A DNA stretch of 13,943 bases from an uncultured Gardnerella sp. (GTDB lineage: Bacteria > Actinomycetota > Actinomycetes > Actinomycetales > Bifidobacteriaceae), in contig CAMXWX010000024.1 of assembly GCA_947252975.1 (NCBI GenBank), positions 1-13,943 of the forward strand, written 5' to 3'. Both the position numbers and the translations under genes were made by a program. Each line of letters starts with the position of its first letter. Position 1 is the first letter of the stretch. The notes under the pieces are model-generated. The model did no database searches. It saw only the letters and a program-made list of their open reading frames with translations, and was not told the origin of the DNA. Positions 6,564-13,943 of this stretch are shown one piece after another.

Positions 6564-8390
6564 CTACTCCCCCTTAGCCTCGTGTGAATCTTCAAATCCC
6601 AAAGCTTTGCCCGTTTGCATACCAAGCTGCTTTTTGTAGATTTCCCAATATCTTCCATGAGACGCAACAAGCTGCTCATGCGTTCCGCGCTCTACGATTT
6701 TGCCGTGATCTAGCACAACAATCATGTCTGCGTCTTTAACAGATGAGATTCTGTGCGCAATTGTGATTACTGTTCGCAAGCCGTCTAACTTTTTTAGCTC
6801 TTTTTGAATATGCTCCTCAGTTTCCATGTCTACTGCAGAAGTTGTATCGTCCATAATTAAGACTGCGGGATTATTAGCTAGCGCGCGAGCAAGACTTAAG
6901 CGCTGCTTTTGACCGCCCGAAAGGCCAACTCCTCGTTCTCCTACAACGGTTTCGTAGCCTTCTGGCATGCTCATAATAAAATCGTCTGCATCTGCGATTC
7001 TTGCCATACGCCTAATCGTGTTATCTAACTCTTTGCAATTTTCCTCGTTTTGAGGCAATCCAAAGCTAATATTTCCTGCAATCGTATCGGAAAACAGGAA
7101 TGTTTCTTGCGCGACTATGCTAATTTGATTTCTAACAGTTTCTAGAGGCCATTCGCGCACGTCTTTTCCATCAATCAAAACGCGACCGCGCGTAGTGTCA
7201 TAAAAACGCGCTATAAGACTTACAAGCGTTGACTTTCCAGATCCTGTTTCGCCTAAGATTCCAAGCTTTGTGCCTGCTGGAACATCTAAATCAATATCGC
7301 TTAAAATTGGGGAATCAAGATCGTCTGGGAATGCAAAATCAACGTGTTCAAAAGTTACGCGCCCCTTAACTTTAAGATTTTCCGCAGATGTAGATGGCAA
7401 ATCAATATGCGATTCTTGCGTAAGAAGCTTACGAATATTTACGCATCCTGCGTTGAATCGCTGCCAATCATTAATAAGCCACCCAACCATTCTTACTGGC
7501 ATGTGGAGCATCCAAAGAAAACTGTTAAACGTTACAAACGCGCCTAAAGTCATGCTTCCATTAAGCACAAGCCATCCGCCAAATCCTACTGTTACAAGCT
7601 CCAGCGCAAAGCCCATACCGTCCAGCCATGGCATGTATTTTTGCGTGTTTTTTGCAAGCGTAATATTGCGATTAAAGTAGTCTTCGTTGCAATCGTCGAA
7701 TTTCTTTGTTTCAAAAGGTTCGCGAACAAAAGCTTTTACAACGCGATTGCCTTCAATGTTTTCTTCTACCATTGAATTCATGCGCGCAAACGATTCGCGA
7801 ATCGCAAGGAACTTCGGCCTAGCATTCTTGCCCATAAGCTTTGCAAGCCAGAACAAAAATGGCGTAATCGCCATAAGCGCTAGAGCTAGCTGCCATTGGA
7901 TTGAAAACATTATAATTAGCGCAAACACAAACATCACTACGCAATCCAGCGCCATATAAGATACCCAGCTTAAAATGTGGCGAATCGCATCCGTATCCGA
8001 AGTCATGCGGCTCATAATGTCGCCTGTGCGCGTGTGATTAAAGTACGTAAAGTCAAGTGAATGTAGCTTCTCGTATTCGTCGCTTACAAGGCGATACACG
8101 GCGTTTTGGCCGAATCTTTCCATTTGAAGCTGGTAAATATATCTTGAACCTACGCGAACAATCATCATTGCAACCATTAGCACGCATACGTTAAGAAGCA
8201 AGTCATGCTGTTTTCCAATAATGACTTTGTCTACAATAAAGCCAGAAAGCAGAGGCATTGTCATTGCCATTGTGTCGTTGATAGTAAAAAGAACTAGCGA
8301 TACGCCTACTCTCCACATATCTGGCTTACAATATTGTAAAACCCAGCGCACATTGCTCGCGTCTTTGCGTTTACTTGGATTTACATACAT
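6564..8390 (-). CDS. ABC exporter half-transporter, degenerate-site subunit of a heterodimer (BmrC/TM287-like)
   Basis: 608 residues: a six-helix membrane domain (about 25-310) and an ATPase domain with Walker A GETGSGKST (380-388), Q-loop Gln428, intact signature LSGGQKQR (490-497), Walker B ending AVLIMDD (509-515) and H-loop His546. The residue after the Walker B Asp is Asp515 where a working ATPase has Glu. This is the known mark of the non-catalytic subunit in heterodimeric exporters such as BmrCD, LmrCD and TM287/288. The ATG at 8390 follows AAGGGAG by about 10 nt. The gene is the first of a two-gene unit, one base from its partner, so translation is probably coupled. It may confer resistance to some drugs, but this is inference from the family only. 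Confidence 0.93.
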   Translation of the reverse strand: MYVNPSKRKDASNVRWVLQYCKPDMWRVGVSLVLFTINDTMAMTMPLLSGFIVDKVIIGKQHDLLLNVCVLMVAMMIVRVGSRYIYQLQMERFGQNAVYRLVSDEYEKLHSLDFTYFNHTRTGDIMSRMTSDTDAIRHILSWVSYMALDCVVMFVFALIIMFSIQWQLALALMAITPFLFWLAKLMGKNARPKFLAIRESFARMNSMVEENIEGNRVVKAFVREPFETKKFDDCNEDYFNRNITLAKNTQKYMPWLDGMGFALELVTVGFGGWLVLNGSMTLGAFVTFNSFLWMLHMPVRMVGWLINDWQRFNAGCVNIRKLLTQESHIDLPSTSAENLKVKGRVTFEHVDFAFPDDLDSPILSDIDLDVPAGTKLGILGETGSGKSTLVSLIARFYDTTRGRVLIDGKDVREWPLETVRNQISIVAQETFLFSDTIAGNISFGLPQNEENCKELDNTIRRMARIADADDFIMSMPEGYETVVGERGVGLSGGQKQRLSLARALANNPAVLIMDDTTSAVDMETEEHIQKELKKLDGLRTVITIAHRISSVKDADMIVVLDHGKIVERGTHEQLVASHGRYWEIYKKQLGMQTGKALGFEDSHEAKGE

Positions 8391-8429
8391 GCGCTAGATT
8401 CTCCCTTATTTTTGACTTTGCGATTTATT

Positions 8430-8460
8430 TTTTTATTAAGTTTTATTAAGTTTATACTAT
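8430..8460 (-). promoter_or_regulatory. AT-rich direct repeats and weak promoter region before the exporter pair
   Basis: A perfect tandem decamer TTTTATTAAG (8431-8440 and 8441-8450, plus-strand reading) is followed by TTTATACTAT. On the minus strand this gives TATAAA (8451-8456) as a possible -10 box, without a clear -35. The exporter genes need a promoter here because the oppA terminator lies just upstream. Confidence 0.25.
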
Positions 8461-8471
8461 TTTTCTGAGTT

Positions 8472-8498
8472 TATTTTTGCGCGACTATTTTTGCGCGA
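8472..8498. repeat. 14-nt direct repeat upstream of the exporter pair
   Basis: TATTTTTGCGCGA occurs twice, at 8472-8484 and 8486-8498, on a 14-nt period in plus-strand reading. The position, between the oppA terminator and the exporter genes, would suit a regulator binding site; it could also be a chance duplication. Confidence 0.45.
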
Positions 8499-8537
8499 TT
8501 ATTTGCTGCGGATTACACGCACGCGACTACGCGCAAA

Positions 8538-8577
8538 AGCATGTGGCGTGCAGCCCAAAGACCACACGCCACATGCT
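8538..8577 (-). terminator. Rho-independent terminator of oppA
   Basis: A perfect 13-bp stem is formed by AGCATGTGGCGTG (8538-8550) and CACGCCACATGCT (8565-8577), with a 14-nt loop. On the minus strand the stem ends in GCTTTTG, a short T run; the plus strand has no T run on its side. It lies about 55 nt after the oppA stop and separates oppA from the exporter genes. Confidence 0.75.
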
Positions 8578-8631
8578 ATAAGTTAAGCAATCAGCTTAGT
8601 AAACTTGCGCGAGTTATCGCTACAAATTTAC

Positions 8632-10380
8632 TCACTTCTGCCAACCAATGTTTTCAACAAAAACGTTAGCATATCCAGCAGGACCGCCGTTAGCGAAGCC
8701 CTTCTTGTATGCCTGATAGGTTGGAGGAGCAGAAACTGGGAGTGTACCATACTCGGCGAAAGCCATGGACTCACCCTTGTTGGCCAATGCAGTCTGTTCC
8801 TTGTAATCGTAGGTCTTGCCAATCTTGGCTAGAACGGCATCAATCTTCTTGCTGCCAGTGCCAGTAAAGTTGGAATCGCTCTTAGAATCGTATACCTGGG
8901 AAGCGGATGCCAAGAAGCTCAATGGAGATTGGGAAACCCAAGCCATTGGAAGAACCTGGAAGTCGAAGGAAGCAACAGTCTTAGAGAACTTAGATGCAGG
9001 CTTGTTTACAGTCTTGCACTTCATTCCAGCCTTCTTCATCATGGCCTGGAATGCGTTAGCAAGAGCTGCCTGAGTGGAGTCATCGCCGAAGAAGGTAAAT
9101 GTGAACTGAACGGTCTTACCATTCTTAGCGTAGTAACCGTCTTTGCCCATCTTGTAACCAGCGGCTTCAAGAGTCTTCTTAGCGTTTTCTACGTTGAACT
9201 TACCATCAGCTGGGAGGTTGTTCTTGTAGCCAGCCTGGAACATGGAGAGAAGCTCCGAACCTGGCTGCTCGCTCTTCCAGTTCATACCCTGGAACTGAAT
9301 CTTGTTGTAGGTTGCAACGTCGAATGCCTGGACAACGGCCTTACGCACGGCCTTGTCTTTGAATGCGCCAGCCTTTGCGTTTAAGTTAATAACACGAATC
9401 TTGGTGCTGTAGCCGTAACGGAGCTGAGCGCCCTTAACGCTACGAGCAGCCTTAACCTTATCCTTGGTGGAGATGGAATCCACGGAATCGATTTCGCCGT
9501 TCTGGAAGGCGTTCATTGCAGCGGTATCTTCCATACGCTTTACAACAACCTTGTCAAGCTTTGCCTTCTTGCCCCACCACTTTGGATTGCGCACGAAAAC
9601 AACCTGATCTTCGGTTGCGGACTGAATCTCGAATGGACCTGCACCCCACTCGTTGTGAGGATTATTTACCCAACCCTGGTTGAATACCGCTGGATCGGTT
9701 GCCTTTGGATGAACCAATGGAGCGAAAAGCAATTCCCAAGTTGCGCATGGCTTATTGTACTTAACGATTACTTGCTTAGGATTTGCGCCCTGCTCAACGG
9801 ACTCAATGCAGTCGTAGCCCTCGTGAGATGGAACGGAGTAGGCTTCGTTCTTGCCATTCATAACTTCCCAAGTGGCCTTAAAAGCAGTGTAATCAATGTC
9901 TGTGCCGTCGTTCCACTTAGCCTTTGGATTCAAATCGTACTGAACTACGAGTGGCTTGTCGCTAACCTTCTTAACAGAAGTAATGTAATCAGGGTTGTAC
10001 TTAACCTTCTCGCCCTTAACGGTATCGTAATAAGGAAGCGATGGCTGGTAGAAGCCCCACAAAGTGGCCATATAAGCGGTGTTACCGTCGTTAGAAGCGT
10101 AGTTCCAGTTTGGACCCATGTCGGAAAGCGAGAACGTGTAAGTACCGCCATCCTTAACATTGTCACGAGGCTGTGGATTGTCGTAACGCTTGTCAACCTT
10201 AGGCATTGGAAGAGCGCCAGTGTAGGAAGTATCCACACCTGCGGCTGGCTCTTCGGTCATTCCGCCCTTAGCTTTATCTGCCGTAGTGGCGGTTGTACCA
10301 CCACAAGCGCCGAGCAGCATTGCAACAGAAAGTGCAGCTGCGGCGAATACAGTTAATTTACCTGCATTAGTTTTTTTCAT
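8632..10380 (-). CDS. oppA: Peptide ABC transporter substrate-binding lipoprotein (SBP family 5)
   Basis: 582 residues. The N-terminus is a lipoprotein signal peptide: MKK, a hydrophobic stretch (about residues 9-24) and the lipobox LLGAC with Cys26 as the lipidation site. The mature protein is an extracellular family 5 solute-binding protein (PF00496 type), anchored to the membrane and delivering oligo- or dipeptides to the OppBC channel. The frame can start at an ATG at 10392, but the ATG at 10380 gives a standard MKK signal peptide and follows AGAGGA; its spacing (about 4 nt) is short, so the upstream start is not fully excluded. The gene lies downstream of oppBC-DF with a terminator between, and seems to have its own promoter. 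By eye, codon use (AAG, AAC and GAC/TAC favoured) and G+C are higher than in neighbouring genes, as expected for strong expression. The exact substrate is unknown. Confidence 0.95.
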   Translation of the reverse strand: MKKTNAGKLTVFAAAALSVAMLLGACGGTTATTADKAKGGMTEEPAAGVDTSYTGALPMPKVDKRYDNPQPRDNVKDGGTYTFSLSDMGPNWNYASNDGNTAYMATLWGFYQPSLPYYDTVKGEKVKYNPDYITSVKKVSDKPLVVQYDLNPKAKWNDGTDIDYTAFKATWEVMNGKNEAYSVPSHEGYDCIESVEQGANPKQVIVKYNKPCATWELLFAPLVHPKATDPAVFNQGWVNNPHNEWGAGPFEIQSATEDQVVFVRNPKWWGKKAKLDKVVVKRMEDTAAMNAFQNGEIDSVDSISTKDKVKAARSVKGAQLRYGYSTKIRVINLNAKAGAFKDKAVRKAVVQAFDVATYNKIQFQGMNWKSEQPGSELLSMFQAGYKNNLPADGKFNVENAKKTLEAAGYKMGKDGYYAKNGKTVQFTFTFFGDDSTQAALANAFQAMMKKAGMKCKTVNKPASKFSKTVASFDFQVLPMAWVSQSPLSFLASASQVYDSKSDSNFTGTGSKKIDAVLAKIGKTYDYKEQTALANKGESMAFAEYGTLPVSAPPTYQAYKKGFANGGPAGYANVFVENIGWQK

Positions 10381-10395
10381 GATTCCTCTCATTCC

Positions 10396-10419
10396 CCAGA
10401 AATGATGTCCACTTTCTGG
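10396..10419 (-). promoter_or_regulatory. Perfect inverted repeat in the oppA leader
   Basis: CCAGAAA (10396-10402) and TTTCTGG (10413-10419) form a 7-bp perfect inverted repeat with a 10-nt spacer, in the leader between the -10 box and the ribosome binding site. It could be an operator for a dimeric repressor or, as RNA, a 5' hairpin that stabilises the message. No T run follows, so a terminator is unlikely. Confidence 0.45.
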
Positions 10420-10430
10420 TATGTGTGTAA

Positions 10431-10436
10431 AGTATA
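10431..10436 (-). promoter_or_regulatory. Candidate -10 box of the oppA promoter
   Basis: TATACT on the minus strand lies about 50 nt before the oppA start, implying a transcript start near 10424 and a leader of about 40 nt. No good -35 match is seen 16-18 bp upstream; a weak TAACAC-like sequence is nearest. Confidence 0.4.
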
Positions 10437-10439
10437 TCT

Positions 10440-10620
10440 AATCTTTTGACATTTTGTGTTACGACTTTTTTAACAAATGCTGAATTTAAACTTTTGTTAC
10501 TTAAGATTTAATCCAGAAAAAAGAAAATTAAACACAGAAAACCGCAAAACAGAAAATTTTTTAGTTTATTTTGATTAAAAAACAAAATATATTACTTTTT
10601 TTAGAATTTATGCGCCTGTA
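10440..10620. other. Very AT-rich intergenic stretch upstream of oppA
   Basis: The oppA to oppDF gap is about 325 bases. Outside the promoter, hairpins and terminator described separately, this 180-base stretch is A/T-run rich with no supported gene. It contains TTTTGTTAC near 10491 and its reverse complement GTAACAAAA near 10618. It might act as an upstream promoter-enhancing element for oppA; otherwise I see nothing in it. Confidence 0.4.
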
Positions 10621-10621
10621 A

Positions 10622-10657
10622 CAAAAAATCGCGTGTGTCTTGCATAACACACGCGAT
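10622..10657 (-). terminator. Rho-independent terminator of the opp operon
   Basis: ATCGCGTGTGT (10628-10638) and ACACACGCGAT (10647-10657) form a perfect 11-bp stem with an 8-nt loop. On the minus strand a run of T (TTTTT, then GT) follows the stem at once. It lies about 50 nt after the oppDF stop and separates oppBC-DF from oppA. Confidence 0.85.
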
Positions 10658-10666
10658 CAAACTTGC

Positions 10667-10684
10667 CCTAAACAAAAGTTTAGG
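10667..10684 (-). other. Small perfect hairpin between the oppDF stop and the terminator
   Basis: CCTAAAC and GTTTAGG pair over 7 bp around a 4-nt loop (10667-10684). It lies 10 nt upstream of the main terminator stem, so the transcript ends in two hairpins in a row. It may protect the 3' end or assist termination. Confidence 0.5.
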
Positions 10685-10705
10685 CGTATTCACAAAAGAT
10701 TAGAA

Positions 10706-12601
10706 TCAGACGCTTGCAACGTCATCAAACGAATCTTCTTCGTTGAGAATAATACGCTTGCGATTCTTCTCAATAACAGGATCTGGAATTGGCACAGCGC
10801 TAATCAAAGCCTTAGTGTACGGATGCTTAGGATTATCGAATACCTCATCCGTTTCGCCAGATTCAACAATGCGTCCGTGGTACATAACAGCAATTCGGCT
10901 AGAAATATGACGAACAACCGCCATGTTGTGAGCCACAAACAAGTAGGCAACGCCCAGCTTATCTTGCAAATCTTCAAGCAAGTTGATAATTCCAGCCTGA
11001 ATAGAAACATCCAAAGCCGAAACAGGCTCATCAAGAAGAAGAAGCTTAGGGTTTACAGCCAAAGCGCGAGCAATAGCAATACGCTGACGCTGACCACCAG
11101 AGAACTGCGTTGGGAAGCGATCAACCTGATCTGGATTCAGCTCAACAAGCTGCATAAGCTCCGCAATACGCTGACGAATCTCTTCCTTCGACTTCTTTTG
11201 AACATGAAGAGGCTCTGCCAAAATATCGTAAACAAGCATACGAGGATCAAGAGAGCTCATAGGATCCTGGAACACGTATTGAATCTTAGAACGAAGCTCG
11301 CGACGCTGCTCTTTAGTCAACTTATCGTTAAGCTCGGTGCCGAAGACGGTAATAGAGCCAGCTTCTGGCTTCTTTAAGCTCATGATTTCCATCAAAGTAG
11401 TTGACTTACCAGAACCAGATTCGCCAACAAGAGCCACAGTTTCGCCTTCGCGAATCTCAAGGTCAATGCCATCAACAGCGCGAACTTCGCCAACCTTGCG
11501 TCGCAAGAAACCGCCACCTGTAATTGGGAATGTTTTAACTAAGCCCTTAACATCCAAAACAACCTTGCGATCCTCGCGAGGAATGCCTTCAAACATTGGC
11601 TTAATCGTTTTTTCGGTTTCTGCATGAAGCATCGCGCGAACAGTTTCGCTTTCTGCCTCAAGGCCCATCATATCGCTGGTATCTCCACTCTTTTCTTCTG
11701 CAATCAACATATCCATTGTTGGCTTAGAGATTGGAGTTAAGCGGCGAGTACGCTTTTGATCAACGCGCGGAACAGCGCCAAGCAAGCCGATTGTGTATGG
11801 CTGAGTTGGGTGAGCAAAAATCTCCTCAACGCTATTATGCTCAACCAAATGACCCGCATACATAACAATAACTTCGTCTGCAACGCCAGCAATAACGCCC
11901 AAATCGTGAGTAATGAAGATCATTGCGGCGCCAGTTTCTTTCTGAGCCTTCTTCAAAACATCCAAAACCTGAGCCTGAATCGTAACATCCAAAGCGGTAG
12001 TAGGCTCATCAGCAATAATAATATCTGGGTTATTCGCGATTGCCATTGCAATCATAACGCGCTGACGCATGCCACCAGAAAACTCATGAGGGAACGCCTT
12101 TAAGCGCTCAGCTGGCTTAGTAATACCAACCAAGTTAAGAAGCTCAATAGAGCGATCACGAATCTGATCTTCGGTCATATTTGGATTATGAATAACCAAA
12201 GCTTCCTTAAGCTGATCTCCAATAGAGAACACTGGAGTTAAAGCAGAAAGAGGATCCTGGAACACCATTGCAATGTTCTTACCGCGAATCTTACTCATCT
12301 CTGCATCAGACTTTGTTAAAAGCTCTTCGCCCTTATAAACAACAGAACCCTTAACAGAAGCATTCTTATCTAGCAAGCCCATAACAGCCAAAGAAGTAAC
12401 AGACTTACCAGATCCAGATTCGCCAACAATACCAATTGTTTTGCCGCGATACAAATCAAAGTTCATATTGCGAACAGCGTGAACTGTACCAGCTTCCGAA
12501 GCAAAGCTAATTTGCAAGTTGCGTACAGAAAGAAGTGGTTCGTTGTTCTGATTTTCCATTGCAAAGTCTTCCTTATTTGCGTTATTACCCATATCAGTCA
12601 T
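10706..12601 (-). CDS. oppDF: Fused two-domain peptide ABC transporter ATPase (OppD-OppF in one chain)
   Basis: 631 residues with two complete ATPase domains that power peptide import from the cytosolic face. Domain 1: Walker A GESGSGKS (60-67), signature FSGGMRQR (174-181), Walker B IIIADEPTTALD (194-205), H-loop His232, and an oligopeptide-type tail around HPTQPYTIGL. A linker of about 60 residues (about 288-348) follows. Domain 2: Walker A GESGSGKS (393-400), signature FSGGQRQR (500-507), Walker B LLLLDEPVSALD (520-531), H-loop His557, and a second tail around NPKHPYTKAL. Both sites look fully catalytic. The frame can be opened to 12682, overlapping oppC, but the ATG at 12601 follows GTGGAGG by 7 nt and is clearly preferred. 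It starts 19 bases after the oppC stop and is the last gene of the oppBC-DF unit. Dipeptide (Dpp) use is equally possible. Confidence 0.95.
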   Translation of the reverse strand: MTDMGNNANKEDFAMENQNNEPLLSVRNLQISFASEAGTVHAVRNMNFDLYRGKTIGIVGESGSGKSVTSLAVMGLLDKNASVKGSVVYKGEELLTKSDAEMSKIRGKNIAMVFQDPLSALTPVFSIGDQLKEALVIHNPNMTEDQIRDRSIELLNLVGITKPAERLKAFPHEFSGGMRQRVMIAMAIANNPDIIIADEPTTALDVTIQAQVLDVLKKAQKETGAAMIFITHDLGVIAGVADEVIVMYAGHLVEHNSVEEIFAHPTQPYTIGLLGAVPRVDQKRTRRLTPISKPTMDMLIAEEKSGDTSDMMGLEAESETVRAMLHAETEKTIKPMFEGIPREDRKVVLDVKGLVKTFPITGGGFLRRKVGEVRAVDGIDLEIREGETVALVGESGSGKSTTLMEIMSLKKPEAGSITVFGTELNDKLTKEQRRELRSKIQYVFQDPMSSLDPRMLVYDILAEPLHVQKKSKEEIRQRIAELMQLVELNPDQVDRFPTQFSGGQRQRIAIARALAVNPKLLLLDEPVSALDVSIQAGIINLLEDLQDKLGVAYLFVAHNMAVVRHISSRIAVMYHGRIVESGETDEVFDNPKHPYTKALISAVPIPDPVIEKNRKRIILNEEDSFDDVASV

Positions 12602-12620
12602 GTTTAAACCTCCACAAGCC

Positions 12621-13568
12621 TTACTCGGCCTTACCAACAGACCTAGAATATGGATCAATCGCATCGCGCAAGCCATCTCCAATAAGCTGAACGGAGAAAG
12701 TCAAAACAACCAAAACCGCAGAAGGAACCAAAAGAACCCAAGGAGATGTCATAACGCTACTTTGACCAACGTTAAGAAGAGTACCCAAAGAAGTATCTGG
12801 AGCCTTAATACCAAGACCCAAGAAGCTCAATGCTGTTTCGCCATTGATTGCGCCGATAACACCAAGAACCGTGTTAATAATCAAAACGGAACCAAGATTT
12901 GGAACAAGATGGCGAACAATAATGCGGAACGAAGAAACGCCTTCAAACTTAGCGGCACGCACATATTCGCGTTCGCGCAAGCTCAAAGTCAAAGTTCTAA
13001 GCGTACGAGCGTAACCAATCCAGCCAAAGGAAGTCATGCCAAATGCAAGCCACAACCAATCGTTGCCGCCAGTAGCAGAGCTAACAATCAAAGCAATAAG
13101 CAAGAAGGATGGAACAATCAAAAGCATGTCTAGAAGCCACATGCCAACCTGCTCAAACCAACCTTCAAAGTAAGAGATAGCAGTACCAACCAAAGCAGCA
13201 ATAATCGTAATCGAAATGGAGCTTACAATACCAATAGAAAGCGAGCGACCAAGTCCGCGAACAACCATTGCATACATGTCTGATCCGCCAGGCGTTGTGC
13301 CAAGCCAATGTTCGGCGCTAGGAGGAGTTGCAAGAGCTGTAAAATCAGGCTCGTCGTAACCCCACTTGCTAATCTTAGATCCAAACAAAGCAAGAAGAAT
13401 CAAGAGAACAAGTAAAACTAAGCCAACAACAGCGGATGGACGCCTAAAGAAGCGGCGCGTATAAAGCGTTATTTTGCCTGTGCGCTTAAAATTACCCCAA
13501 GAATTAGCAGTTGCCTTCTTATCAGCAGCAGACTCTTGAGCCTTTGAAGATACATCTTTTTTACTCAT
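12621..13568 (-). CDS. oppC: Peptide ABC transporter permease, OppC type
   Basis: 315 residues. A soluble N-terminus of about 45 residues leads to a first membrane segment (about 46-63), then the conserved periplasmic-side sequence HWLGTTPGGSDMYA (87-100), which is typical of OppC/DppC. Five more hydrophobic segments follow, with the ATPase-contacting EAA loop at about 202-224 (YVRAAKFEGVSS and on to RHLVPNLG). It pairs with OppB to form the channel in the cytoplasmic membrane. The ATG at 13566-13568 is preceded by AGGTG about 7 nt upstream. It lies 26 bases after oppB and 19 before oppDF, so the three are one operon. Confidence 0.95.
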   Translation of the reverse strand: MSKKDVSSKAQESAADKKATANSWGNFKRTGKITLYTRRFFRRPSAVVGLVLLVLLILLALFGSKISKWGYDEPDFTALATPPSAEHWLGTTPGGSDMYAMVVRGLGRSLSIGIVSSISITIIAALVGTAISYFEGWFEQVGMWLLDMLLIVPSFLLIALIVSSATGGNDWLWLAFGMTSFGWIGYARTLRTLTLSLREREYVRAAKFEGVSSFRIIVRHLVPNLGSVLIINTVLGVIGAINGETALSFLGLGIKAPDTSLGTLLNVGQSSVMTSPWVLLVPSAVLVVLTFSVQLIGDGLRDAIDPYSRSVGKAE

Positions 13569-13594
13569 ATCAATACACCTACACTATTGCGCAA

Positions 13595-13943
13595 TTAGCT
13601 CAAACGAATACGAGGATCAAGCCAAGCGGAGAAGATATCTGCCAACAAGGCCCCGGCCAAAGTACACACGGCTCCGAACGCAGCAATAGCAACAGAACCA
13701 TTAATGTCGTTATTAGAAATAGTTTGTACGAAGTAGCTACCCAAACCGTTAATTGCAAACACGGTTTCGGTAATCACAGCGCCCGTAAACACGCCTGCAA
13801 TAGAGAAGGCAACGTCTACGGCAGTAGGAATCAAAGAAGTACGCAAAGCGTGACGACGAATAGCCACATTTAGAGGCAAACCCTTAGCGCGAGCAGTACG
13901 AACGTAATCAGCATTCATAGTGTCGAGCAAATAGGTGCGCTGC
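13595..13943 (-). CDS. oppB: Peptide ABC transporter permease, OppB type, N-terminus outside the window
   Basis: Only the last 115 residues are present; the frame runs open through the right edge, so no start is in view. The visible part begins at RTYLLDTMNADYVRTARAKG, the EAA loop that docks on the ATPase, and continues through two hydrophobic segments to the end DPRIRLS. This is the C-terminal third of an OppB/DppB permease. A possible internal TTG at 13930 should not be taken as the start, because the conserved sequence continues upstream of it. It is the first visible gene of the oppBC-DF unit. Confidence 0.92.
   Translation of the reverse strand, partial: QRTYLLDTMNADYVRTARAKGLPLNVAIRRHALRTSLIPTAVDVAFSIAGVFTGAVITETVFAINGLGSYFVQTISNNDINGSVAIAAFGAVCTLAGALLADIFSAWLDPRIRLS

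Noticed and set aside
6563..6679. Upstream start for the second exporter gene, overlapping the first by 116 bases
   Set aside because: The added 39 residues do not look like an exporter N-terminus, and a strong AGGGGGAG site stands before the ATG at 6562.
8500..8631. Small gene or RNA gene between oppA and the exporter pair
   Set aside because: Only a terminator hairpin and repeats were found; no frame with a ribosome binding site and no tRNA-like fold.
9655..10356. Plus-strand open frame of 233 codons opposite oppA
   Set aside because: It is antisense to a clearly real gene with family motifs, has no ribosome binding site that I can see, and its product resembles no known family.
10640..11377. 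Plus-strand open frame of 245 codons opposite the end of oppDF
   Set aside because: It begins inside the operon terminator and mirrors the conserved ATPase codons; its Asn/Arg-rich product has no recognisable domain.
12602..12682. Upstream start for oppDF inside oppC
   Set aside because: The added residues are the oppC end read in another frame; GTGGAGG placed 7 nt before the ATG at 12601 is decisive.
1..13943. CRISPR array, insertion sequence, phage or toxin-antitoxin genes
   Set aside because: No regularly spaced repeats, transposase-like frames or terminal inverted repeats were seen; all genes fit housekeeping or transport roles.

Overview
The window is chromosomal DNA of ordinary bacterial layout, most likely from the family Bifidobacteriaceae. 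The moderately low G+C content (roughly low 40s %, estimated by eye), the actinobacterial-type peptide-binding lipoprotein and the fused OppD-OppF ATPase point to a Gardnerella-like organism. The assignment rests on protein style and base composition only. All nine protein genes that I can support lie on the minus strand, so the order of transcription runs from high to low coordinates.

Right part (8.5-13.9 kb): an oligopeptide/dipeptide ABC importer. The order is oppB (cut by the window edge), oppC, a single oppDF gene carrying both ATPase domains, a double hairpin with a rho-independent terminator, and then oppA, which encodes the substrate-binding lipoprotein. oppA appears to have its own promoter, a short leader with a perfect inverted repeat and its own terminator. 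This would let the binding protein be made in larger amounts than the membrane complex. By eye, oppA is also more G+C rich and more biased in codon use than the neighbouring genes.

Middle part (4.7-8.4 kb): two ABC half-transporters with one base between them. Together they look like a heterodimeric exporter of the BmrCD / LmrCD / TM287-288 type. The upstream partner has Asp in place of the catalytic Glu after Walker B, and the downstream partner has an altered signature motif (LSAGQ). Both changes fall in the same composite ATP site.

Left part (1-4.7 kb): a TatD-family metal-dependent hydrolase whose start looks leaderless; a Kup-family K+ transporter with unusual N- and C-terminal extensions and a leader of about 100 nt that can fold into a stable structure next to the ribosome binding site; and the start of an HD-domain (HDIG) phosphohydrolase that runs off the left edge and carries a short tripeptide repeat.

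I saw no tRNA, rRNA, insertion sequence, CRISPR array, phage gene or toxin-antitoxin pair. No wholly new system is evident. The observations most worth a second look are the kup leader structure, the oppA leader inverted repeat with its separate transcription unit, and the asymmetric exporter pair. Several start codons need to be moved downstream of the longest possible reading frame (kup, the second exporter gene, oppDF, oppA), and the reasons are given for each.
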